Source: Acidobacteriota bacterium
GTDB taxonomy: Bacteria; Acidobacteriota; UBA6911; RPQK01; DATIPO01
Assembly (NCBI GenBank): GCA_035471785.1
Contig: DATIPQ010000065.1
Span: 1 to 64,000, forward strand
Direction of reading: 5' to 3'
Length of the DNA stretch: 64,000 nt
The position numbers and the translations under genes were made by a program. How positions within the stretch are numbered: position 1 is the first letter of the stretch; each line of letters starts with the position of its first letter. A model generated the notes under the pieces. That model saw nothing but the letters and a program-made list of their open reading frames with translations, ran no database searches and was not told the DNA's origin. Positions 46,694 through 56,010 of this stretch are shown in pieces.

Positions 46694-46981
46694 TTAAAGC
46701 TGGTCGACCAGTTGACGGATCTCGTCCTTGATCGCCTCGCGGTCGGGGCCCCCCTTGGAATCGATGAGCAAGTCGGCGGCGGAGGTCTCCAAGGCGGCGG
46801 CCACGTCGAAGATGAAAACGATGGATGGGACCTTTCGGGCGTTCTCGATGCTGCCGATATAGCCGGTGCTGTAACCGCTGCGTTCGGCCAAGTCTTCCTG
46901 TGTGAGCTTCTTCAGGCGCCGGCGGTGTCGGATGCGGCGACCGATTTTCCGCATCATACGGATATCCAATTTCATGGCCAA
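46694..46981 (-). CDS. XRE-type HTH transcriptional regulator
   Basis: A 95-residue small regulator. The helix-turn-helix is at about residues 15-65: IRHRRRLKKLTQEDLAERSGYSTGYIGSIENARKVPSIVFIFDVAAALE. The C-terminal tail (ADLLIDSKGGPDREAIKDEIRQLVDQL) is short and helical, perhaps for dimerisation. No other domain is present. The gene is divergent from a spore-photoproduct-lyase-like gene, so it may bind the 220-bp shared upstream region, which contains repeated AARTGCA-type sites. Confidence 0.9.
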   Translation of the reverse strand: MAMKLDIRMMRKIGRRIRHRRRLKKLTQEDLAERSGYSTGYIGSIENARKVPSIVFIFDVAAALETSAADLLIDSKGGPDREAIKDEIRQLVDQL

Positions 46982-47201
46982 TAGCGTAGGTTTCTTTTAT
47001 ATCTCAACGGAAGAAGCTGACAGGTGCAGTTTTACCCCGGAATCCACACCCCAAGCGCATGGACATGATCCTTAAATGCAATGTTTCATTGATAACAGGC
47101 TCTTTAAGTGCAGATTTCGACGTTATTTGCAGCAGGGCTTGGCATGATGGCCGGGCCTCCTACCCCAGTCCCTGCGCCCGCTGTGGGGCAAGGAGGGTAT
47201 A
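46982..47201. promoter_or_regulatory. Divergent intergenic region with repeated possible operator sites
   Basis: Between the HTH regulator and the radical SAM gene are two 17-bp similar direct repeats, CTTAAATGCAATGTTTC (47071) and CTTTAAGTGCAGATTTC (47102), whose starts are 31 bp apart (about three helical turns). A weaker GGTGCAGTTTTAC stands at 47023. AGGAGG at 47191-47196 is the ribosome-binding site of the plus-strand gene. The operator role is inferred. Confidence 0.4.
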
Positions 47202-48320
47202 TTGAGGGTCATGCGTCCCTATCGCCCGCAGGAGATATTGATTGAAGAAGCGGTGGCCGATTCCCTCATTGCCGCCAATGTGCGGAGCCGCTTGCCTGAA
47301 GTTCCCCAGCGCCTTTTTGCCGGCTTGGAGGACCTCGTGGAAGAGTCGCGCCGGAGCCGGCCCAGCATCGCCCAGGCCAAGCGCCAATTGGTGCTGTGCC
47401 GTCACCGGGGACACTTTTTCAAACCCTGTCCGGCCGGAACCACCAAGGTCGGAGCCGGCAACGTATGCTGCAATTACTTTGTCGTCAACTACGCCTCGAA
47501 CTGCCATATGGAATGCAGTTACTGCTACCTTCAGGCCTATCTGAATCTGCCCCAGATGGTGATCTACGCCAACCATCAAGACCTGCTGAGCGAACTCGAT
47601 CAAGTCTTTTCCTCGGCGCCCTCATCCAACTTCAGAGTGGGGACCGGCGAGTTGGCCGATTCACTGGCCCTGGATCCCGTCACCGGCTACAGCCGTCCCC
47701 TGGTGGAGTTTTTCGCCCGCCGTCCCAATGCGCTGCTGGAGTTCAAGACCAAGAGCGACTGCGTCGAGGAACTGCTGGAACTCGATCACCGCGGACGCAC
47801 CGTGGTCTCCTGGTCGATCAATCCGCGGGCCGTGCAGCAGAGCGAAGAGCACAAAACAGCCTCGCTCGAGCAGCGCCTGCGGGCGGCCGAGCGTTGCGTG
47901 CAAGCCGGATATCCGATCGTGTTCCATATCGATCCCGTCATCCGCTACCCTGACTGGGAAGCCGGCTACCGCTCCCTGGTGGAGGAAATCTTCCAGCGCC
48001 TGCCGGCCGCTTCGGTACCCTACATTTCGCTGGGAGCGCTGCGAATGACACCCCGCCTCAAGGAAATCATGCGGGAACGCTTCCCCGGATCCGCCTTGCC
48101 GCTGGGCGAGCTGGTCCCGTGCCAAGACGGCAAGCTGCGCTACTTCAAGCCCCTCAGAGTCGAAATGCTCTCCAAGCTGCGGGCATGGATTGAAGCGGCC
48201 TCCCCGGCCACTCGCGTCTATACCTGCATGGAGAACGCCGACGTGTGGAGCCGGGTCTTTCGATCGAACCGCATCCCCTCTCAGGAAGAAGTGGGAGAAC
48301 GCTTGCTGCAGCTCGCCTAG
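47202..48320 (+). CDS. Spore-photoproduct-lyase-like radical SAM protein
   Basis: The 372-residue protein carries the radical SAM cluster Cys101-x3-Cys105-x2-Cys108 in NCHMECSYCYLQ. A second Cys-rich stretch (KPCPAGTTKVGAGNVCCNY) precedes it, as in SPL-like proteins of non-sporulating bacteria. GTGELADSLALD (147-158) aligns with the place where Bacillus SplB has its hydrogen-donor Cys, but no Cys is present. TTG 47202 lies 5 bp after AGGAGG; ATG 47211 would be 14 bp away, so TTG is preferred. A role in UV or thymine-lesion repair is possible but not shown. Confidence 0.88.
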   Translation: MRVMRPYRPQEILIEEAVADSLIAANVRSRLPEVPQRLFAGLEDLVEESRRSRPSIAQAKRQLVLCRHRGHFFKPCPAGTTKVGAGNVCCNYFVVNYASNCHMECSYCYLQAYLNLPQMVIYANHQDLLSELDQVFSSAPSSNFRVGTGELADSLALDPVTGYSRPLVEFFARRPNALLEFKTKSDCVEELLELDHRGRTVVSWSINPRAVQQSEEHKTASLEQRLRAAERCVQAGYPIVFHIDPVIRYPDWEAGYRSLVEEIFQRLPAASVPYISLGALRMTPRLKEIMRERFPGSALPLGELVPCQDGKLRYFKPLRVEMLSKLRAWIEAASPATRVYTCMENADVWSRVFRSNRIPSQEEVGERLLQLA

Positions 48321-48371
48321 CCTCGGAGCCGAGGCCTGCTCTACAATCACCTGACCGTCAAAGGACTCAGC

Positions 48372-49322
48372 ATGAGCCAACCAACCATCGCAGGCATTCA
48401 CCACGTCACCGCCATCGCCAAGGACGCCCAGCTCAACATCGACTTCTACGTGGGCGTGTTGGGGTTGAGGCTGGTCAAGAAGACCGTCAACTTCGATGAT
48501 CCGGGCACCTATCACTTCTACTACGGAGACGGCCAAGGGAGGCCGGGCACCATCCTGACTTTCTTTCCCTGGCGGACCGTGGGACGCGGCCGTTCGGGCA
48601 GCGGAGAGACGGCAGCCACGGCCTTTGCGGTTCCGGACGGGCAATTGGGCTTCTGGGAAGAACGGCTGCAGGCCAATGACGTTGCAGTGAAACGGGCGCG
48701 GCGCCTTCAGGAAGACCTGCTCAGCTTCCGCGACCCCGAGGGCACCAGCCTGGAGTTGGTCGGCAGCGATGAAGACCAGGATTTCCAGCCCTGGGCCGAT
48801 TCGCCCGTACCACCCGCTCACGCCATACGGGGATTCCATTCGGTCACTCTGCGTCTGGCCGGGCTTGAAGGAACGGCGCAGCTTTTGCGCGACACCATGG
48901 GATTTCGAGAGGAAGGCGAGGAAGAGGGACGATTGCGCCTGCGGGGCGCCGGGGACCGGGCCGCCCTGGTCGATCTGGTGCCCGCTCCCGGCCAGACCCG
49001 CGCCGCCCTGGGCGCCGGCAGCGTCCACCATGTGGCCTGGCGGGTCCCCGATCAAAATCAGCAGGAGGCATGGAGAAGCCAACTCGAGGACTCGGGATAC
49101 AACGTCACCCCCATTCTCGACCGTAATTACTTTCGCTCCATCTACTTCCGCGAGCCGGGCGGCGTGCTCTTCGAGTTCGCCACCGATCCTCCCGGGTTCA
49201 CGGCGGACGAGCCCCTCGATCAACTGGGGCGCAGCCTCAAGCTGCCGAAGTGGCTGGAGAAAGCGCGGCCCCAGATCGAGCAGGCCTTGCCCGCAGTCAG
49301 CCTGCCGGGAGAAAAGCCATGA
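48372..49322 (+). CDS. Ring-cleaving dioxygenase / glyoxalase-fold protein (MhqO-like)
   Basis: A 316-residue protein of two vicinal-oxygen-chelate modules. The first begins IAGIHHVTAIAKDAQLNIDFYVGVLGLRLVKKTVNFDDPGTYHFYYGD and the second AIRGFHSVTLRLAGLEGTAQLLRDTMGFREEG. His in GIHHVT and VHHVAWRV, and Glu in VLFEFATDPPGF, are the expected metal ligands. In Bacillus, MhqO acts with MhqD in resistance to quinones and catechols. The stop overlaps the ATG of the esterase gene (ATGA), which supports the MhqO-MhqD pairing. Confidence 0.9.
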   Translation: MSQPTIAGIHHVTAIAKDAQLNIDFYVGVLGLRLVKKTVNFDDPGTYHFYYGDGQGRPGTILTFFPWRTVGRGRSGSGETAATAFAVPDGQLGFWEERLQANDVAVKRARRLQEDLLSFRDPEGTSLELVGSDEDQDFQPWADSPVPPAHAIRGFHSVTLRLAGLEGTAQLLRDTMGFREEGEEEGRLRLRGAGDRAALVDLVPAPGQTRAALGAGSVHHVAWRVPDQNQQEAWRSQLEDSGYNVTPILDRNYFRSIYFREPGGVLFEFATDPPGFTADEPLDQLGRSLKLPKWLEKARPQIEQALPAVSLPGEKP

Positions 49323-49963
49323 ATCAGGCCCTCCACCAAAACCAGCGCGTCCTGGCCGGAGGCGAGCCGCTGGAGGAGGCGCGGGCGGCTATGATCATGC
49401 TGCACGGACGAGGCGCCGGAGCCCGCGACATCCTCGGCCTGGCCTCCTATCTGAAGGTTGAGGGATTCGCCTTTCTGGCCCCTCAAGCGGCCCATTCGGT
49501 ATGGTATCCCGACCGTTTCATGGCCCCGCTTCAATCCAACGAGCCTTGGCTTTCCTCGGCGCTGCAGCGGGTGGGCGAGATGTTGGAGCACTGCCGCGAA
49601 AAGGGCATCCCGGCCCAACGCACCGTTCTGCTGGGCTTTTCCCAAGGAGCCTGCCTGGCCCTCGAATACGCCGCCCGCAACGCCCGGCGCTACGGCGCCC
49701 TGGCGGCCCTCAGCGGCGGACTCATCGGGCCTCCCGAAGAACCCCGTAACGACCAGGGCCATCTGCAAGGAACTCCGGTTTACCTGGGTTGCTCGGACGT
49801 CGACCCCCACATCCCCCTGGAGCGGGTCGAGTTCTCCGCCGCCCACCTGGAGGAGATGGGAGGCGAGGTAAAGAAGGAGATCTTCCCAGCCATGGGTCAC
49901 ACCGTCATGCCCGAGGAACTGGACCAGGTGGCCTCCCTGATGCGCGAGCTTGCCCGAGCATAG
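49319..49963 (+). CDS. Phospholipase/carboxylesterase family alpha/beta hydrolase (MhqD-like)
   Basis: A 214-residue alpha/beta hydrolase starting at ATG 49319, overlapping the glyoxalase gene by 4 bp. The oxyanion segment MIMLHGRGAGARDIL, the nucleophile elbow LGFSQGACLALEYAA (Ser in GFSQG), Asp in YLGCSDVDPHIP, and His in FPAMGHTVMP make a complete catalytic triad. In Bacillus the MhqD relative hydrolyses thiol or quinone adducts. It converges with the ArnT-like gene 5 bp away. Confidence 0.92.
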   Translation: MNQALHQNQRVLAGGEPLEEARAAMIMLHGRGAGARDILGLASYLKVEGFAFLAPQAAHSVWYPDRFMAPLQSNEPWLSSALQRVGEMLEHCREKGIPAQRTVLLGFSQGACLALEYAARNARRYGALAALSGGLIGPPEEPRNDQGHLQGTPVYLGCSDVDPHIPLERVEFSAAHLEEMGGEVKKEIFPAMGHTVMPEELDQVASLMRELARA

Positions 49964-49967
49964 TCCC

Positions 49968-51581
49968 TCACGCGGGCCGGACTTCCACCAGGTAGAACTC
50001 GCCCTGGCGGCTGAGCAGACGGGAGTGGAAGTAGGCGTCGAGATCCTGCCATCCCTCCTCTTTGGTGAGGATGAGATAACGGTCCCAGGACGTCTCCTTG
50101 AAAAACTCCAACAATTCATCGTAGCGGTGGATGGCTTGGCCGCGGGCTTGATAGCCGGCGTAATAGCGGGCGCTGTGATGGAAGAACCGGTAGAAGACCA
50201 AGGGCCTCTGGGGCGTCAGTTCGGGCTCCGCCCAGCGCACGATGCCGCGGGTGGAGTGGAAGTCTTGAACGACCGGCCCGGCCTTGGCGTAGGCCAGCGC
50301 CACGAAGAGCGTCATCATGGCCGTCAGGGTGATGAAAGCGGGACCGGGCCTGGCATGTCCCGTCCGCAGCCACAAAACCGCCATGCCCGCCGCCAGGGGC
50401 AGGGCCAGCCAAAGACCCAGAAGCGCGGAATGGTAGAAGACAGAGGCAGCTATGGGCAAAGCGCCAATGAGGATCAAAACGAAGATGCTGAGCATGCGGG
50501 TGCTGCGCTTGAGACCCCGGTAGAGCGAGACTTCAAGATCGGCATGGCGGTCCCAAAGCAGTCCGACCAGCAAGGACAGGGCCGGGAAAATGGGCAGGAT
50601 ATAACCTCCCAGCTTGCTGGCCGAGGCCGAGAAGAAGAGGAAAGGCAGCAGGGCCCAGATCCACAGGAAGACTTCTGCGCGTCCGCCGCGTCCCCGCAAC
50701 TCTTTGCGCCGCTTCCAAAGACCGGCCAAAGCCGGTCCCAGGTAGAAAAACCAGGGAAAGAAGCCGAAGAGCAAGACCACCAGGTAGTACCAGAAGGGCT
50801 CGCTGTGGTGGTGAATGTCCGAGATGAAGCGGGCCAGGTGATGATTGATCCAAAAGGTGATGAGGAAGTCGTATCCGTTGGCCTGCCACACCCACAGGTA
50901 CCAAGGGAGCGCCGAGAGGAGAAAGACGGCCGCTGCCAAGGCCGCCTGCAGCAGACTCCAAGACAGGCGTTGAAGCCACAGGAAATAAAAACCGAAGACG
51001 GCGCCGAAGAGCACCAGCGCCACCGGGCCCTTGGCCAGTACGGCGGCCCCCAGGGAGAGCCCGCTCAGGGCCGAGCAGAGCAGCCTGAGCCGGGGCGACA
51101 AGCCGTCCTCGCCGGCTAGGAAGCCTAGAACGCAGGCCCAGGTGAAGGCGGCCGTCAGCGGAGCGTCCATGCTGGCTGAGCGCGAGAGGCCTACGAAGAG
51201 CGGTGAAGTGGCCAGGATGAGCAGGGAGAAGAGTCCGGCCCTGGGACCCGCCACGAAGCTTCCCATGAGCAGCAAGGCCAGCGCGGCCAGAGCTCCCAGC
51301 AGGGCGTTGGGGAGACGGGCGGCCGTCTCGCTCACTCCCAAGAGGGAGTAGGAGGCGGCCGCCGTCCAGTAGAGAAAGGGCGGCTTTTCAAGCCAGGGAT
51401 GGTCTTCCAGACGGGGAGTGATCCAGTCGCCGCTCTCCTCCATCTCCTGGGCGATGCGGGCATAGCGGGGCTCGTCGGCACCCATGAAGGCGGTGCTGCC
51501 CAGTTGAAAAAAAAGCGTCAGGTAGAGCACCGAAACGGTGAAGGCCGCGGCTGCGAGCAATGTTTGGCGAGAAGCGGACAT
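49968..51581 (-). CDS. ArnT-like GT39/GT83 glycosyltransferase (polytopic)
   Basis: A 537-residue membrane protein with about 12 hydrophobic helices. The N-terminal loop has the catalytic-type ADEPRYARIAQEMEESGDWITPRLEDHPWLEKPPFLYW, with Asp36-Glu37 as in ArnT and PMT enzymes, and SRSASMDAPLTAAFTWA after helix 4. A soluble tail of about 130 residues ends it. It moves a sugar from a polyprenyl-phosphate donor to lipid A or a surface glycan or protein. No acceptor gene is linked. The ribosome-binding site is weak. The groEL terminator is just upstream. Confidence 0.9.
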   Translation of the reverse strand: MSASRQTLLAAAAFTVSVLYLTLFFQLGSTAFMGADEPRYARIAQEMEESGDWITPRLEDHPWLEKPPFLYWTAAASYSLLGVSETAARLPNALLGALAALALLLMGSFVAGPRAGLFSLLILATSPLFVGLSRSASMDAPLTAAFTWACVLGFLAGEDGLSPRLRLLCSALSGLSLGAAVLAKGPVALVLFGAVFGFYFLWLQRLSWSLLQAALAAAVFLLSALPWYLWVWQANGYDFLITFWINHHLARFISDIHHHSEPFWYYLVVLLFGFFPWFFYLGPALAGLWKRRKELRGRGGRAEVFLWIWALLPFLFFSASASKLGGYILPIFPALSLLVGLLWDRHADLEVSLYRGLKRSTRMLSIFVLILIGALPIAASVFYHSALLGLWLALPLAAGMAVLWLRTGHARPGPAFITLTAMMTLFVALAYAKAGPVVQDFHSTRGIVRWAEPELTPQRPLVFYRFFHHSARYYAGYQARGQAIHRYDELLEFFKETSWDRYLILTKEEGWQDLDAYFHSRLLSRQGEFYLVEVRPA

Positions 51582-51611
51582 GGCTCCCCATGATCACCGA
51601 TAGAGGCCGAT

Positions 51612-51656
51612 AAAAAAAGAGGAGCGGGACCGGAAAGAGTCCGGCCCCCGCTCCTC
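51612..51656 (-). terminator. Rho-independent terminator of groES-groEL
   Basis: On the minus strand a strong hairpin (GAGGAGCGGG...CCGGACTC TTTC GG...CCCGCTCCTC) is followed by seven Ts, 26 bp after the groEL stop. It closes the chaperonin transcript before the ArnT-like gene. Confidence 0.92.
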
Positions 51657-51681
51657 GCGGATCGTTGAGACGCAGGGCGTT

Positions 51682-53331
<1,650 letters not shown>

Positions 53332-53387
53332 TCAAATCTCCTTCAGTCTGAATGGATTTCCAGAAGCTTGCTTTTTCAGGTCTGTTG

Positions 53388-53696
53388 CTAGGCGCTGACC
53401 GCTTCGCCGACCAGAATGCCCAGGACCTCGTCCTCGCGCATGATCAAGTAGTCGCTGCCGTCAACCTTGACTTCAGTTCCCGAATACTTGCCGAAGAGGA
53501 TGCGGTCGCCGGCCTTGACGGACATGGGGGCCGTCTTGCCGTTGTCCAGGACCTTGCCGTCGCCGACGGCGACGACTTCGCCCTCCTGGGGCTTCTCTTT
53601 GGCGGTATCTGGAATCACGATCCCGCCTCGCACTTCTTCCTGTTCTTCAACTCTCTTGACCAGGATGCGATCATGCAAAGGTTTGATGCTGCTCAT
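53388..53696 (-). CDS. groES: Co-chaperonin GroES
   Basis: With ATG 53696 the product is 102 residues, the normal size. [45 protein letters not shown] contains the mobile loop that docks on GroEL ([11 protein letters not shown]). [22 protein letters not shown] is the usual end. A GTG four codons upstream is a less likely start. The gene leads the groES-groEL operon. Confidence 0.98.
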   Translation of the reverse strand: MSSIKPLHDRILVKRVEEQEEVRGGIVIPDTAKEKPQEGEVVAVGDGKVLDNGKTAPMSVKAGDRILFGKYSGTEVKVDGSDYLIMREDEVLGILVGEAVSA

Positions 53697-53807
53697 AGCT
53701 GTCTTCACTCCTTAGCGATCTCTCGATGATGAATATGTTTTGAACTTGCCAACTCAATCTATTCGTGGGAGCCGGCGAGGGCTTGGGTGCCCCAGCAACA
53801 CCGGCTG

Positions 53808-53834
53808 TTGGCACTCGTCTCTAACGAGTGCTAA
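53808..53834. promoter_or_regulatory. CIRCE operator (HrcA-binding)
   Basis: TTGGCACTC-N9-GAGTGCTAA, an inverted repeat that differs from the CIRCE consensus (TTAGCACTC-N9-GAGTGCTAA) at one base. It lies about 112 bp upstream of groES and overlaps the end of the -10 box, so HrcA binding would block transcription and heat would relieve it. Confidence 0.93.
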
Positions 53835-53862
53835 TGATACCAACGCTGGCCCGATTCGTCAA
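53834..53862 (-). promoter_or_regulatory. groES-groEL sigma-70-like promoter
   Basis: On the minus strand TTGACG (53857-53862) and TATCAT (53834-53839) are spaced by 17 bp and lead directly into the CIRCE element. This places transcription start inside CIRCE, as in other HrcA-controlled operons. Confidence 0.85.
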
Positions 53863-53953
53863 GATCTCTAAGATCGACATGGAACCAAGGCAAGGAGATG
53901 GAGAAAAAAAATTTCATCGGCTAGAATGAGGCCGCGTGGCGAGAGGCTCCTCT

Positions 53954-54835
53954 ATGAAAACGATCGCTATTCCTGAACTCAAGAAGGTGGCTCAAGGCAA
54001 GGTGCGGGAGATCTTCGAAGTCGAAGACCGCCTGCTGCTGGTGGCCACCGACCGGCTCTCGGCCTTCGATGTGGTGCTGCCTGATACCATTCCCCATAAG
54101 GGAGCCGTCCTCAATCAGATTTCGGCCTTCTGGTTCGAAAAGACCGGGAACACCGTGCCCAATCACCTGGTCAGTTGTGATTTCGACGACTTCCCCGAGG
54201 TCTTGCGGCCCTACCGGTCCCGTTTGCAGGGCCGCTCGATGTTGGTGAGGCGCTGCCGTCCATTGCCGATCGAATGCGTGGTGAGGGGCTACCTGGCCGG
54301 CTCGGGCTGGAAGGAATACCGCCAAAAGGGCTCGATCAGCGGCATCCCCCTGCCTTCCGGCTTGAGAGAGGCCGACAAGCTCCCACAGCCCATCTTCACT
54401 CCCTCCACCAAAGCCGCCCGGGGACACGACGAAAACATCTCGCAGGCCCGGGCCCAGGAACTGGTGGGAGAGGAGTTGGCAAACAAGGCCAGAGACATCA
54501 GCTTGCGCCTCTACCAGGAAGGGTCGCTCTACGCCCGACGCAAAGGCATCATCATCTGCGACACCAAGTTCGAGTTCGGCCTGGAAGGAGACCGGCTCAT
54601 CCTCATCGATGAAGCCCTGACCCCCGACTCGTCGCGCTTCTGGCCCGCCGGCAAATACCGTCCGGGCGGCTCTCAACCCTCCTTCGACAAGCAGTTCGTA
54701 CGCGACTACCTGGAGACGCTGGATTGGAACAAGCAGGCTCCGGGACCCAAGCTGCCCGAGGAGGTCATCGAGGCCACCAGCCGCCGCTACCTGGAAGCCT
54801 TCCGCATCCTCACCGGGCGGGAGTTGGAGGGCTGA
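53954..54835 (+). CDS. purC: Phosphoribosylaminoimidazole-succinocarboxamide synthase (SAICAR synthetase)
   Basis: The 293-residue purine-biosynthesis enzyme joins CAIR and aspartate with ATP. KVAQGKVREIFEVEDRLLLVATDRLSAFDVVLPD opens it, PIECVVRGYLAGSGWKEY and SQARAQELVGEELANKARDISLRLY are in the middle, and LIDEALTPDSSRFWPAGKY with PSFDKQFVRDYLE closes it. All are SAICAR synthetase signatures. ATG 53954 is preferred over a GTG at 53936. The stop overlaps the next start (TGATG). It is divergent from groES. Confidence 0.97.
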   Translation: MKTIAIPELKKVAQGKVREIFEVEDRLLLVATDRLSAFDVVLPDTIPHKGAVLNQISAFWFEKTGNTVPNHLVSCDFDDFPEVLRPYRSRLQGRSMLVRRCRPLPIECVVRGYLAGSGWKEYRQKGSISGIPLPSGLREADKLPQPIFTPSTKAARGHDENISQARAQELVGEELANKARDISLRLYQEGSLYARRKGIIICDTKFEFGLEGDRLILIDEALTPDSSRFWPAGKYRPGGSQPSFDKQFVRDYLETLDWNKQAPGPKLPEEVIEATSRRYLEAFRILTGRELEG

Positions 54836-55716
54836 TGAGCTTCGTCGATCTTCACATCCACTCCCACCACTCCAGCGACGGCGAGTGGAGCGTTGAGCGC
54901 ATCTGGCGGGAAGCAGAGAAACATGGCATGGAGGCTTTTTCCATCTCCGATCACGACACCGTGGCCGGCGTGGAGGAGGCCGAGGGAATGAGAGAAGACT
55001 TCTCCTGCCGCCTGATTTCCAACGTGGAGATCTCCACCGGCTACGGCGGCCACAAGTTCCATCTGCTGGCACCGCTGGTGGACTGGCGCTCGTCCAGTCT
55101 GCGCGATTTCCTGAGCCGCATCCGGCAGGCCCGCCTGCGTCAGAACCGGCAACGCGTCGAAAGACTGCGCCAACTTGGATTCGACCTGTCCCTGAAAGAA
55201 GTGGAAGAGGCGATGGAAGGACGACCCGTGACGGGACCGGCGGTGGCCTCGGCACTGCTGAAAAAGCCTCAGAGCCGCCGCGACCCTCGGCTGCGGGACT
55301 ATTTCGAAAGAGACGGGCAAAGCGGAGAGGTCGCGTTCTACAAAGACTACTTCTTGCCCGGACGGCCTGCCCACACGCCCCGAGAGGAAGCCGCCCTGGA
55401 GGATGCCATCGGGCTGGTACGGCGCAACCAGGGCGTGGCCGTGCTGGCTCATCCGGGACTCAAGCCGGGCACCGTGGACGAGGAAATGCTGACCGAGTTG
55501 AAGGAAATGGGACTGCAAGGGCTGGAGGTTTTTACCTCTTACCATGACGAAAGCGCTTCGGCACGGTATCTTGATCTGGCTCGCAAGCTGGATTTGACCA
55601 TCACGGCAGGCAGCGACTTTCACGGCAAAGTCAAACCCGGAGTCGCCTTCGGATCGGTTCGGGAAGGCGACTTGAACATGGTTGAGGCACTGGAAAAGCG
55701 CAGGCAAGGGAATTGA
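54835..55716 (+). CDS. PHP-domain phosphoesterase (YciV/TrpH-like)
   Basis: Starting at ATG 54835 in overlap with purC, the 293-residue protein has the PHP metal site: VDLHIHSHHSSDGEWS (His-x-His), ISDHDTVAGV, NVEISTGYGGHKFHLLA, a VLAHPGLKPG motif and AGSDFHGKVKPGVAFG with Asp-x-His at the end. YciV relatives are 5' to 3' exonucleases on short RNA or 3',5'-bisphosphate nucleotides. The inserted middle segment (about 95-190) is normal for this branch. Its placement in the purC transcript suggests nucleotide or RNA turnover. Confidence 0.93.
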   Translation: MSFVDLHIHSHHSSDGEWSVERIWREAEKHGMEAFSISDHDTVAGVEEAEGMREDFSCRLISNVEISTGYGGHKFHLLAPLVDWRSSSLRDFLSRIRQARLRQNRQRVERLRQLGFDLSLKEVEEAMEGRPVTGPAVASALLKKPQSRRDPRLRDYFERDGQSGEVAFYKDYFLPGRPAHTPREEAALEDAIGLVRRNQGVAVLAHPGLKPGTVDEEMLTELKEMGLQGLEVFTSYHDESASARYLDLARKLDLTITAGSDFHGKVKPGVAFGSVREGDLNMVEALEKRRQGN

Positions 55717-55754
55717 AGGCCGGCGCACCGAGAAGACGATCGAGGAGAAGTCGG

Positions 55755-55997
55755 ATGAACGCAGCCCGGTCCACAATGAAGCAGGTCTTGGAAGACGTCA
55801 TCGATGAAATGGTGGACAAGGGGATTTACTGGAACGAAGCCCAGGAACAGTTCGAGAAGCTCTTCATCATCAAGGCCCTGGACGTCAACAGGGGCAACCT
55901 CTCCAAAGCGGCTCGAACCATGGGCGTTCACCGCAATACGCTGACCAAGAAGCTGCGCCTGCACAAACTCGACAAGAGAGACTTCCGCAAGGGATAG
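55755..55997 (+). CDS. Fis-type HTH protein, 80 residues
   Basis: ATG 55755 with GAGGAG 9 bp upstream starts an 80-residue protein. The C-terminal half FIIKALDVNRGNLSKAARTMGVHRNTLTKKLRLHKLD is the Fis-type helix-turn-helix also used by NtrC-family activators. The N-terminal half (MKQVLEDVIDEMVDKGIYWNEAQEQFEK) should dimerise. A stand-alone Fis-like or orphan DNA-binding protein is the best call. It follows the PHP gene by 38 bp and converges with smc. Confidence 0.88.
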   Translation: MNAARSTMKQVLEDVIDEMVDKGIYWNEAQEQFEKLFIIKALDVNRGNLSKAARTMGVHRNTLTKKLRLHKLDKRDFRKG

Positions 55998-56010
55998 CCA
56001 GCAGCCTCTC

